Source: Verrucomicrobiota bacterium (lineage in GTDB: Bacteria; Verrucomicrobiota; Verrucomicrobiia; Chthoniobacterales; UBA10450). Taken from it: DNA of 14,883 nucleotides. The notes beneath the pieces were generated by a model, which worked only from the letters and a program-made list of their open reading frames with translations, ran no database searches and was not told the origin of the DNA. The stretch is from contig QHQU01000015.1 of assembly GCA_003219925.1 (NCBI GenBank), forward strand, positions 1-14,883, in the 5' to 3' direction. Each line of letters opens with the position of its first letter. Position 1 is the stretch's first letter. Below are positions 1 to 7,177 of this stretch, one piece after another. The translations under genes were made by a program, and so were the position numbers.

Positions 1-1
1 A

Positions 2-3000
2 ACCATTGCCGAACATGATCGCCGCAGTATTTGGGTCATCTGCCCGACGGTACGCGCACAGGAGCTTTTTTTCGAAAGCTTATCGAATTGGAATTCGAAT
101 GCCTCGTTTTTGCCAGAAGCGGAATTCGCAGCGGTCGAAAACATTTTGCCGGATCCCGAGATTGCAGCGGAGCGGCTGGCGCTTCTGTCTCAAATTGAAA
201 AGGAGAACGCCTCCAAACTAGTCGTCACGACCCGAGCGGCGCTGGATCAGCCCGCTCCCAGCCGCGAGATGTTGCGCTCGGCTTCGCTTGAAATTCAACG
301 CGGGTCGAACATGGCCATGCCTGCGTTGTTGAGCGCATTGTCCGGTGCGGGCTATGAACGCGTCGCCCAGGTCACGACCCGGGGCCAGTTCGCAGTCCGC
401 GGCGGCATTGTCGATATTTTTTCATGGCAAACCTCCCTGCCGCTGCGAATTGAATTCTACGGCGACGAGATTGAATCGCTGCGTGAGTTCGACCTCGATA
501 CTCAGACATCCGTCCGCACTCGCGAACAGGCGAGCGTGCTGCTGGGCGCGGCTGATAATAGCGGTGGCCGCGTCCGGGATTACATCACCCAGGATGCCCT
601 CCTGATTGAACTCGAGCCCGCAGCCGCGGGCGCCGCTCTCGCGCCGCGGCCAGCCCCTCCAAGCCACATTCAAATTAGCGAAAGCTGGATCGAAAACGAT
701 GATGCGGCGCCGGAAGATTTTTCCAGCGCGTTTGTCGAATGCGACATCGGTGAATTCGCCATCGGCGATTTCATGCTCGCAGAAACGAAGCGGGCGCAAT
801 TCATCGCTCGGCTGACGCAATGGCGCAACGAACACGCGACCGTCGCGATCTATTTTCAAACCGAGGGCGAGATCGAGCGTTTTCGCGAGATCATTTCGAC
901 CGACGCACTGGCTGGCATCGACCTGCTTGAGGGAACATTGAGCCGCGGCTTTTGTTTTCCCGCCGCCAATCTCGTCATTCTCTCGGCCAACGAACTACTC
1001 GGGCGTTTTCCCATCCACGGCAGACGACGTTTGCGTCGCGGGGAACGACGCAATCGCGCGCAAATTGATTTCAGCGAGCTCAACGAAAACGATCTTGTCG
1101 TCCATCTCGAGCACGGCATCGGAAGGTTTCTCGGGCTAATCGAAATGCCGGCCGTGGAGGAGCGAATTCCCGCGAGCCCGGCGGGGCTGGAGCTCCACCC
1201 TCCAAAACAAGCGTCGGGGGCGAGACAAGAGGTCCTCGTTCTGGAGTTCGCCGACGACGCGAAACTCTACGTTCCGCTGGAGCAAGCTTATTTGGTCTCG
1301 CGTTACGTTGGCGTCGGGAAAAAGTCGCCGCCGCTGAGCTCGCTCGCAGATGCGAAATGGGCACGCGCGAAGAAGAACGCGACCGCCTCCATTTTTGATT
1401 ACGCCGGAAAAATGCTCGCGCTTCAGGCCGAGCGCCAGACCAACCCAGGCCATGCCTTTGGCGCAGACACCAAATGGCAGGCGGAGTTTGAACATTCGTT
1501 TCCGTACCGCGAAACCCCCGATCAACTAACCGCGATCATCGATACCAAGACCGATATGGAACAGTCGCAGCCCATGGATCGCCTAATTTGCGGCGACGTC
1601 GGCTTCGGCAAAACCGAGGTCGCGATCCGAGCCGCCTTCAAAGCCGTAATGGAAGGCAAACAAGTCGCGGTCCTCGCGCCCACCACTGTGCTCGCGCAGC
1701 AGCATTTCGAAACGTTTCGGCAACGAATGTTAGATTATCCGATCCGGATCGAGATGCTGAGCCGGTTCCGGTCGCCGGCCGAGCAAAAGAAAGTGTTACA
1801 GCTATTGCTCGAAGGCGGGGTCGACATTGTTATCGGGACGCACCGCCTCATTTCCGGCGATGTTCGTTTTAAGGACCTCGGCCTGGTTGTGATCGACGAA
1901 GAACAACGCTTCGGCGTTCTGCATAAGGAAAAATTCAAAGAGCTGTTCAAACTCGTCGATGTCCTGACTCTCTCGGCCACGCCGATTCCGCGCACTCTCT
2001 ATCTCTCGTTAGTCGGGGTCAAAGACATGTCGACTATCGAGACGCCACCGCAAAACCGGCTTCCGGTCGAAACCGTCGTCTGTGGTTATGATGAGAGGAT
2101 TATTCGCGATGCCATCAATCGCGAGCTGGAGCGGCAGGGGCAGGTCTTTTTTCTGCACAATCGCGTCCACTCGATCGAGAAAGTGCGCGATCGGATCGCT
2201 GAACTTTGCCCGAATGCAAGGGTGGAGTTTGGCCACGGTCAAATGGATTCCGACGAATTGGAAGCGGTGATGCATCGATTTGTCATGGGAAAAATCGATG
2301 TCCTGGTCTGCACCACTATCATCGAGAGCGGGTTGGATATTCCAAACGCTAATACCATTATCATTGATCGCGCCGATCGCTTCGGCCTGGCTGATTTATA
2401 TCAACTCCGCGGGCGGGTCGGGCGGGCCGAGCACAAAGCCTACGCTTACCTTTTACTGCCGCGCGAGCTCATGATGATCAGCGCCGCGCGCAAACGAATC
2501 AATGCTATCAAACAATACAGTTCCCTCGGCGCCGGTTTTCGCATTGCCATGCGTGATCTCGAGATTCGCGGCGCCGGCAGTATTCTCGGCACCGCTCAAA
2601 GTGGCCACATCGTGGCGGTGGGTTTCGATCTGTATTGTCAGTTGCTCAAGCAAGCGGTCGGTCAGATTAAAGGACAAAAACCGCGCCGGCGCCTCGAGGT
2701 AGAGTTGCGGCTCGATTTCGTTGCTACTAATGAAGCCGAATTTGTTCACGGTGACGCCCGCGTTTCCGCTTTTCTCCCGCGCAGTTACATTAACGACACC
2801 CCCCTGCGCATTCAGGCATATCGGCGGATCGCGGAAATCACCACTGCGGAACAATTGGATCGCTTGATCAAAGAATGGCGAGATCGTTTTGGCGCGTTCC
2901 CCAAGGCTGTAGAAAACCTGATTACCCTCGCCCAAATTAAACTCGCCGCCGCCATACCGGAAATCAGCAGGGTCGAAACCCGAGAGGATAAATTGATGTT

Positions 3001-3109
3001 GACGCGGCGGGGGGATTTTATACTTGTCGGGGGCAAATTCCCTCGTTTATTTGCCCCGGAAATCGAAAAGCGGCTGCAGGAAATTCTCGGGCTGCTTCGC
3101 AAACTCTGA
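2..3109 (+). CDS. mfd: Transcription-repair coupling factor Mfd (5' end outside window)
   Basis: Mfd is an ATP-driven DNA translocase that pushes stalled RNA polymerase off damaged DNA and recruits UvrA for nucleotide excision repair. The frame is open from the first bases with no start, so the gene begins upstream; 1035 codons are present against about 1150 for E. coli Mfd. Counting from the first codon, I see the UvrB-like N-terminal region, the RNA polymerase-interacting domain (VVHLEHGIGRFLGL, then DDAKLYVPLEQ), Walker A GDVGFGKTE at 531-539, the DEEQ box at 632-635, SATPIPRTL, and QLRGRVGRA near 801. The translocation motif region (GAGSILGTAQSGH) and the C-terminal D7 domain follow. The polymerase-interacting domain carries about 20 extra residues just before the conserved strand (see findings). 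It is followed after 3 bp by the SurA-like gene, so the two are probably co-transcribed. Family assignment is near certain. Confidence 0.97.
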   Translation, partial: TIAEHDRRSIWVICPTVRAQELFFESLSNWNSNASFLPEAEFAAVENILPDPEIAAERLALLSQIEKENASKLVVTTRAALDQPAPSREMLRSASLEIQRGSNMAMPALLSALSGAGYERVAQVTTRGQFAVRGGIVDIFSWQTSLPLRIEFYGDEIESLREFDLDTQTSVRTREQASVLLGAADNSGGRVRDYITQDALLIELEPAAAGAALAPRPAPPSHIQISESWIENDDAAPEDFSSAFVECDIGEFAIGDFMLAETKRAQFIARLTQWRNEHATVAIYFQTEGEIERFREIISTDALAGIDLLEGTLSRGFCFPAANLVILSANELLGRFPIHGRRRLRRGERRNRAQIDFSELNENDLVVHLEHGIGRFLGLIEMPAVEERIPASPAGLELHPPKQASGARQEVLVLEFADDAKLYVPLEQAYLVSRYVGVGKKSPPLSSLADAKWARAKKNATASIFDYAGKMLALQAERQTNPGHAFGADTKWQAEFEHSFPYRETPDQLTAIIDTKTDMEQSQPMDRLICGDVGFGKTEVAIRAAFKAVMEGKQVAVLAPTTVLAQQHFETFRQRMLDYPIRIEMLSRFRSPAEQKKVLQLLLEGGVDIVIGTHRLISGDVRFKDLGLVVIDEEQRFGVLHKEKFKELFKLVDVLTLSATPIPRTLYLSLVGVKDMSTIETPPQNRLPVETVVCGYDERIIRDAINRELERQGQVFFLHNRVHSIEKVRDRIAELCPNARVEFGHGQMDSDELEAVMHRFVMGKIDVLVCTTIIESGLDIPNANTIIIDRADRFGLADLYQLRGRVGRAEHKAYAYLLLPRELMMISAARKRINAIKQYSSLGAGFRIAMRDLEIRGAGSILGTAQSGHIVAVGFDLYCQLLKQAVGQIKGQKPRRRLEVELRLDFVATNEAEFVHGDARVSAFLPRSYINDTPLRIQAYRRIAEITTAEQLDRLIKEWRDRFGAFPKAVENLITLAQIKLAAAIPEISRVETREDKLMLTRRGDFILVGGKFPRLFAPEIEKRLQEILGLLRKL

Positions 3110-3112
3110 AAT

Positions 3113-4099
3113 ATGGTTCGTCCCCTCCTAGTTATCTTGTTCACCGCAGCTCTGCTGTCGCTGTCATCGCTCTGTCGCGGAGCATTGGCGGCTGACCCCG
3201 AAGTGATTAATGGCATCGCTGCCGTCGTCAAAAGCAATGACACCACCGATGTCATTACCTATTCGGAAGTGCGCGATGTGTCCGCTCCCAAAGAAAAGTT
3301 GCTCCGCGAGCAATTCCGGGGTGAGGAGTTGCTCACAAAAATCAAAGAAGCCCGCGCCGCCGCTCTCAAGGATTTGATCGATCGGCAACTGATCATTCAG
3401 GCGTTCAAAAAAGAAGGCTTCCAGATTCCTGATCACTTCCTCGATCAACGCATTCAGGACATGATCCGGGAGAATTTCAACGGCGATCGCAACACCTTCA
3501 TCAAGACTCTCCAGGCACAAAACTACTCGCTCGGAGAATTCAAAAAAATGGAGGGCGAAAGGATGATTGTGCAGGCGATGCGGCACAAGAATGTGGAAAT
3601 AAATACCATCGTCTCGCCTAACCGAATTCAGGATTACTATCGCAAGCATGCCTCCGAGTTCACCAGTAAAGAGCAAATTAAATTGCGCATGATCATGATC
3701 CCGGTCGGCACGTCCGATCCGGCGGGACAGAAGGCAATGGCGGAGGAGATTCTGGGCAAGCTGGTTAATGGCGCCGAATTCGAGCGCATGGCGCAAATTT
3801 ATTCCGAAGACAGTACCCGCGATCTTGGCGGCGACTGGGGCTGGGTCGATCGAGGTACCTTGGCCGCGCCGCTCGAGAAGGTCGCGTTTAACCTGCGAAC
3901 TGGAAAAGTCAGCAACATCATCCAGCTCGCCGGCAACTATTACATTCTTAAAGTCGAAGATAAACGCGGCGGCGTCACCCGCCCCTTCGCCGAAGTCCGC
4001 GACGAGATCGAGAAAAAATTGGTCGCGGAAGAAGCGCAGGCCAAGCAGGAACGCTGGCTGGCTAGTCTGCGTCAGAAAGCCTACATAAAGATGTATTGA
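3113..4099 (+). CDS. surA: SurA-like periplasmic peptidyl-prolyl isomerase (parvulin)
   Basis: Predicted periplasmic chaperone and prolyl cis-trans isomerase that would help outer-membrane proteins fold. The protein has 328 residues. Residues 1-26 form a signal peptide ending in GALA before ADPEV. A SurA_N-type helical segment spans about 27-180 (ALKDLIDRQLIIQAF, then the EFKKMEGERMIVQAM region). One PpiC/rotamase domain spans about 189-285, with the typical FERMAQIYSEDSTRDLGGDW and GNYYILKVEDKR stretches. E. coli SurA has two parvulin domains and about 428 residues, so this is the one-domain form, and PrsA/PpiC-like naming would also fit. The ATG lies 3 bp after the mfd stop, which suggests translational coupling; I see no strong Shine-Dalgarno. 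pdxA follows on the same strand, as in the enterobacterial surA-pdxA order, and this supports the SurA reading. Confidence 0.85.
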   Translation: MVRPLLVILFTAALLSLSSLCRGALAADPEVINGIAAVVKSNDTTDVITYSEVRDVSAPKEKLLREQFRGEELLTKIKEARAAALKDLIDRQLIIQAFKKEGFQIPDHFLDQRIQDMIRENFNGDRNTFIKTLQAQNYSLGEFKKMEGERMIVQAMRHKNVEINTIVSPNRIQDYYRKHASEFTSKEQIKLRMIMIPVGTSDPAGQKAMAEEILGKLVNGAEFERMAQIYSEDSTRDLGGDWGWVDRGTLAAPLEKVAFNLRTGKVSNIIQLAGNYYILKVEDKRGGVTRPFAEVRDEIEKKLVAEEAQAKQERWLASLRQKAYIKMY

Positions 4100-4159
4100 A
4101 GACTTGAGAGTTGAGTAGCCTTTTTACGATTCTCGGATCACTTTTATGTTCCCGTGACC

Positions 4160-4210
4160 AGGGGCTCATTGCGCATCGCAGAAACTTCCGAGACAATGCG
4201 CGATGCCCCT
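4160..4210 (+). promoter_or_regulatory. Hairpin enclosing the pdxA start codon
   Basis: An inverted repeat pairs AGGGG (4160-4164) with CCCCT (4206-4210) and CATTGCGCAT (4167-4176) with ATGCGCGATG (4196-4205). One T-G wobble and a 2-nt bulge are needed, and the loop is 19 nt. The pdxA ATG lies in the 3' arm, so the folded transcript would bury the start codon and the weak purine stretch before it. It may be a translational control hairpin, or a REP-like palindrome that landed on the gene start. Its presence is read directly; its role is inferred. Confidence 0.45.
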
Positions 4211-5084
4211 TCGTATCGGAATCACTCTTGGCGATCCGGCAGGCATAGGGCCGGAAATCGTCCGCTCCGCCCTTGAGTCGGGCAGACTAACGAATGATAT
4301 CGACTATAAAGTAATCGGTCAGGTTGGGCCGGTGGTTGTCGGTGCTCCATCGCCCGATTCCGCCCGGAAAGCCTTCGCCGCGATGGAAGAAGCGGCGTTC
4401 CTCGCCAATTCCGGGGAAATCGACGCCGTTGTTACCGGCCCGATTCACAAGGCGCGGATGGCCGACATTGGATTTGAATTCCCTGGCCAGACCGAATTCT
4501 TCGCGGCGCGCTCCGGCACGGCGAACTACGCCATGCTCCTGACCGGAGGCAGGATCACCGTCGCACTCGTCACAACTCATGTCCCATTGCGGGATGTTGC
4601 CGCCTCGCTCAAGACATCCGAAATTGTCCGGGTCGGCCACCTTCTCGACAATTTCCTCCGCCGCCGTGGAAAAACCACTCCTCGCATCGCGGTTGCCGGT
4701 TTGAATCCACACGCGGGCGAATCCGGCAAAATCGGCCGCGAAGAAATCGAAATCATCGCTCCCGCCCTGCGCGAATTACAATCGGCGATCGGTGATCAGT
4801 CATCAGCAATTTTCGAGGGACCCATCTCTCCTGATACTCTCTTCCTCCATCTCGTTAACGAGAAATGGGACGCCGCTCTCTGTCTGTATCACGATCAAGG
4901 TTTGATTCCATTGAAGCTGCACGCCTTTCATTCCGGCGTGAACGTCACCCTCGGCTTGCCTTTTCCGCGCACCAGTCCCGATCACGGCACCGCCTTCGAT
5001 ATCGCCGGCAAAGGCATCGCGCGCCCAGACAGTATGATCGCTGCGATCAATCTGGCCGCGGAGCTCGCGCAAAAGCAGACTTAG
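4203..5084 (+). CDS. pdxA: 4-hydroxythreonine-4-phosphate dehydrogenase PdxA
   Basis: Cytoplasmic NAD-dependent oxidoreductase of the DXP-dependent pyridoxal 5'-phosphate pathway. It oxidises 4-phosphohydroxy-L-threonine, and the product then condenses with 1-deoxyxylulose 5-phosphate in the PdxJ reaction. The 293-residue protein opens with the family's IGITLGDPAGIGPE. The three expected metal-binding histidines are visible: H126 in TTHVPLRD, H170 in NPHAGE and H230 in YHDQGL. SPDHGTAFDIAGKG lies near the end. It is about 35 residues shorter than E. coli PdxA (329), mainly between the N-terminal strand and the VTGPIHK motif at about 77-83. The chosen ATG puts the conserved IGIT strand at residue 5, as usual. 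The 103-bp spacer from the SurA-like gene holds a hairpin that includes the start codon. Functional assignment is secure. Confidence 0.95.
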   Translation: MPLRIGITLGDPAGIGPEIVRSALESGRLTNDIDYKVIGQVGPVVVGAPSPDSARKAFAAMEEAAFLANSGEIDAVVTGPIHKARMADIGFEFPGQTEFFAARSGTANYAMLLTGGRITVALVTTHVPLRDVAASLKTSEIVRVGHLLDNFLRRRGKTTPRIAVAGLNPHAGESGKIGREEIEIIAPALRELQSAIGDQSSAIFEGPISPDTLFLHLVNEKWDAALCLYHDQGLIPLKLHAFHSGVNVTLGLPFPRTSPDHGTAFDIAGKGIARPDSMIAAINLAAELAQKQT

Positions 5085-5092
5085 CCATGTTT

Positions 5093-5208
5093 GCCCAGGA
5101 AACACACGAACCAAGTCGTAGCACAGCCATCTTGGCTCTGGGGCCAACCCCGAAAGCTCTCGCGGTTGATCGCACCCCTTTCCGTGTCCTTTCGAGTATT
5201 TAGTGGGC
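5093..5208. repeat. Degenerate compound palindrome in the pdxA-yjdF spacer
   Basis: Two adjacent hairpins are clear. AGCCA (5125-5129) pairs with TGGCT (5133-5137) around a 3-nt loop, and GGGG (5140-5143) pairs with CCCC (5148-5151) around CCAA. Weak outer arms may enclose them: GCCCA (5093-5097) with TGGGC (5204-5208), plus a related GGAAACACACGAA / TTCCGTGTCCTTTC pair. It resembles a decayed copy of the compound palindromes seen in the other spacers. The outer boundary is uncertain. Confidence 0.35.
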
Positions 5209-5235
5209 CTCTTTTCCTAAGATGAACACGCGATA

Positions 5236-5862
5236 ATGAATAAAATTTCCCCATCGCATTTCATTTTGCTCGCCGGTGTCGTTGTCGTTCTGGCGTGGTC
5301 AGCATGGCAACCGTACGACCGCTTGACCTGGTGGCTGGAGGTTCTGCCGGCGCTGGCCGCACTGGTGGTTCTATTCGCGACTTATCGTCGCTTTGAATTC
5401 ACGACTTTGACCTACACCCTCATCGCCTTGCACATGTGCGTGCTTTTTGTCGGCGGTCACTATACCTACGCGCGCGTGCCTCTGTTCGATTGGCTTCGAC
5501 CAATTTTCGGCTGGCATCGCAACCATTACGATCGCCTCGGCCACATCATGCAGGGTTTTGTTCCCGCCATCGTCACCCGCGAAGTGTTTCTTCGCTGGCA
5601 CATCCTAAAAAGAACAAGTTGGCAGCCTTTTCTAGTTGTTTGCGTTTGCCTTGCCATTAGCGCTTTATACGAGCTCATTGAATGGTGGACCGCGCTGCTT
5701 AGCGGGGATGCCGCCATTAGCTTTCTCGGCACCCAGGGCGACCCCTGGGATACTCAGGAAGACATGTTTTGCGCCCTGCTCGGCGCTATTGCCGCCCTCG
5801 TTTTATTGTCGCGGGTTCAGGATCGCGCGATTAATCGCTTAACCGCTCCCACTTCGTCATGA
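5236..5862 (+). CDS. YjdF/DUF2238 family inner-membrane protein
   Basis: Small polytopic membrane protein of 208 residues; the family has no firmly established function. Hydrophobic helices are visible at roughly 8-24, 34-50, 57-73, 103-118, 132-150 and 176-193. The polar signature motifs of the YjdF/DUF2238 family are present in order: GGHYTYA (73-79), RNHYDRLGH (95-103), YELIEWW (145-151) and GTQGDPWDTQEDM (165-177). These conserved His, Asp and Glu residues suggest a metal- or lipid-related active site, which is inference only. The stop overlaps the next start as ATGA, so the protein is translationally coupled to an ABC-2 permease. There is no clear Shine-Dalgarno, and another ATG 14 bp upstream is out of frame. 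I recognise the family but not the job. Confidence 0.85.
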   Translation: MNKISPSHFILLAGVVVVLAWSAWQPYDRLTWWLEVLPALAALVVLFATYRRFEFTTLTYTLIALHMCVLFVGGHYTYARVPLFDWLRPIFGWHRNHYDRLGHIMQGFVPAIVTREVFLRWHILKRTSWQPFLVVCVCLAISALYELIEWWTALLSGDAAISFLGTQGDPWDTQEDMFCALLGAIAALVLLSRVQDRAINRLTAPTSS

Positions 5863-6668
5863 ATCTCGCCAAATACCTGAGCGTCTTTAACATCGGTCTC
5901 CAGAATACCTTTGTTTACCGCTGGAACTACTTCCTGCGCGCGCTTTTCGGCTTGATCCCACTTGCCGGCACGGTCTTTCTCTGGCGCGCCATCTTTGAAG
6001 AGCCGGGCGGTAGAGGTTTTGGCGGCTACGATTACGGCTCCATGATCTACTATTATTTACTAACGATCCTTGTCTCCAACCTCGTCACCCCAACGGAGGA
6101 CGACTGGCAGATCGCCGCCGACATCCGAGAGGGACAGATTAATTCCTTCCTGACCAAACCCCTAAACTATCTCGGATATCGCACCGGCATTTTTCTGGCC
6201 GGCCGACTGGTTTATACGGCGGTGACTATTATTCCTATTGCCCTGATTTTTTTCTACTTCCGAGACTACATTCAACTGCCATCAAGCGTAGTTACCTACG
6301 TTCTGTCGATTACTTCGCTCGTCATGGCCGCGTTCATTCAGTTTTTCATTACCTACTCGCTGGCGATGATGGCGTTTTGGATACTGGAAATTTCCACTAT
6401 CGTTTTCATCGTCTACTCATTCGAATACTTCCTCGGCGGCCAGATGTTTCCGATAGATATCATGCCAATCGCCGTGCAAGCGGTGATGAAATGGCTGCCA
6501 TTTTATTACGAACTATTTTGTCCGATCGCGATCTTCTTGGGCCGCCTGCAGGGTGCCGAATTGATTCAGGCGCTCGCCATCCAGTCATGCTGGCTCATTG
6601 TTACTTGGGCGGTCGCACAATTCATGTGGAAACGCGGACTCGGCCATTATCAGGCCGTCGGCGGATAA
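5859..6668 (+). CDS. ABC-2 type transporter permease, first of a split pair
   Basis: Inner-membrane permease of 269 residues with about six hydrophobic helices (roughly 25-45, 60-78, 108-133, 143-166, 170-192, 235-258). It resembles the ABC-2 permeases usually encoded as ATPase-permease-permease triplets (COG4586/COG4587/COG3694 type; PF06182-like). The cytoplasmic coupling loop reads DIREGQINSFLTKPLN (88-103). It matches VRTGRLDSLLVLPID in the other permease of this window (94-108) at R, G, S, L and P. No ATPase of the matching type lies next to it; the upstream neighbour is the YjdF-like gene, joined by a 4-bp overlap. The substrate is unknown. The downstream neighbour is a convergent rhodanese gene with a hairpin in the 51-bp gap. 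Confidence 0.82.
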   Translation: MNLAKYLSVFNIGLQNTFVYRWNYFLRALFGLIPLAGTVFLWRAIFEEPGGRGFGGYDYGSMIYYYLLTILVSNLVTPTEDDWQIAADIREGQINSFLTKPLNYLGYRTGIFLAGRLVYTAVTIIPIALIFFYFRDYIQLPSSVVTYVLSITSLVMAAFIQFFITYSLAMMAFWILEISTIVFIVYSFEYFLGGQMFPIDIMPIAVQAVMKWLPFYYELFCPIAIFLGRLQGAELIQALAIQSCWLIVTWAVAQFMWKRGLGHYQAVGG

Positions 6669-6677
6669 CTTGGATTC

Positions 6678-6700
6678 AGAAGCCTTTGCCGGCTTTTTCC
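6678..6700. terminator. Possible terminator between convergent genes
   Basis: AAGCC (6680-6684) pairs with GGCTT (6691-6695) around a 6-nt loop, extendable by a G-T and an A-T pair. It runs into a T5 tract and then a C-rich stretch. It sits 11 bp after the ABC-2 permease stop and before the 3' end of the convergent rhodanese gene. The stem is short, so this is a candidate only. Confidence 0.4.
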
Positions 6701-6719
6701 CCCGCCCAAGACGCTCCGG

Positions 6720-7082
6720 TTATTTTGTCGTCGGCAATCCTGCCGCTTTCCAGGCTTTGAAGCCGCCGGCCATGGATTTTACGTTAGTATAGCCCATACG
6801 CTGCAAACTTTCGGCAGCGAGAGCGGAACGGCCACCGCCGCCGCAATGAGTAATGATCGGCGTTGAAAGATCGGTCGCGGCTTCTTCGATCTCCAGTTCG
6901 ACAGTACCGCGACTGAAATTTTTCGCGCCGGGGATGTGACGTTCCTGCCATTCATCGGGATCGCGCACGTCGATAAGCAACGTGTCGCCACGCTGCAATG
7001 CTGCGGCGGTTTCTTGCGGGGAAATTTCCTGAATATTTCTCTTCGCATCGGCGACCAGTTTTTCGAATCGAGCGTGTTTCAT
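6720..7082 (-). CDS. Single-domain rhodanese-like sulfurtransferase
   Basis: Cytoplasmic rhodanese-domain protein of 120 residues (GlpE/PspE class size) that would move sulfane sulfur through a cysteine persulfide. The family core is complete: ISPQETAAAL leads into LLIDVRDPDEWQERHIPGAKN (35-55) and the active-site loop CGGGGRS with catalytic Cys80. GYTNVKSMAGGFKAWKAAGLP closes the fold. The ATG start giving MKHARFEKL is preferred. A TTG further upstream would add 12 residues encoded by the adjacent palindromic repeat. It is the last gene of the macA-macB-type operon, 95 bp after the permease, and the gap is filled by a palindromic element. There is no lipoprotein or secretion signal. The physiological acceptor is unknown, and its link to the exporter is by position only. 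Confidence 0.9.
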   Translation of the reverse strand: MKHARFEKLVADAKRNIQEISPQETAAALQRGDTLLIDVRDPDEWQERHIPGAKNFSRGTVELEIEEAATDLSTPIITHCGGGGRSALAAESLQRMGYTNVKSMAGGFKAWKAAGLPTTK

Positions 7083-7091
7083 TTTTTTGGT

Positions 7092-7171
7092 AGGGACGGA
7101 TTTCCGAGCCGTCCCCAATTTATTTTAATCTCTCAAATTGAATTAGAGGGACGCCTCGGAGATGCGTCCCT
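7092..7171. repeat. Compound palindrome: two inverted hairpin copies with compensatory change
   Basis: Hairpin 1 pairs GGGACGG (7093-7099) with CCGTCCC (7109-7115). Hairpin 2 pairs AGGGACGC (7147-7154) with GCGTCCCT (7164-7171). Both have 9-nt loops containing TCCGAG or its complement. The second unit is an inverted copy of the first over 25 positions with four differences. Two of those differences are the two partners of a single stem pair, G-C in one copy and C-G in the other. CAATT (7116-7120) and AATTG (7136-7140) in the AT-rich spacer also pair, making the whole element palindromic. Confidence 0.7.
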
Positions 7172-7177
7172 AACCAT

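Noticed and set aside
2453..2935. Minus-strand open frame (160 codons) inside mfd
   Set aside because: Shadow of the mfd C-terminal coding region; the protein matches no family I recognise and the sense strand is conserved Mfd.
3164..3796. Long minus-strand open frame (210 codons) opposite the SurA-like gene
   Set aside because: It lies wholly antisense to a convincing SurA-family gene, has no recognisable domain and is His/Ile/Leu-rich in the way reverse-complement frames of GC-rich genes are.
4782..4812. Short repetitive stretch in pdxA coding for SAIGDQSSAI, possible repeat insertion
   Set aside because: It is only a few codons of GATCAGTCATCAG-type repetition in a variable loop before the ISPDT motif, too short to separate from chance.
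7083..7118. Upstream TTG start for the rhodanese
   Set aside because: It would translate part of the palindromic repeat; the ATG at 7082 gives a normal single-domain rhodanese.
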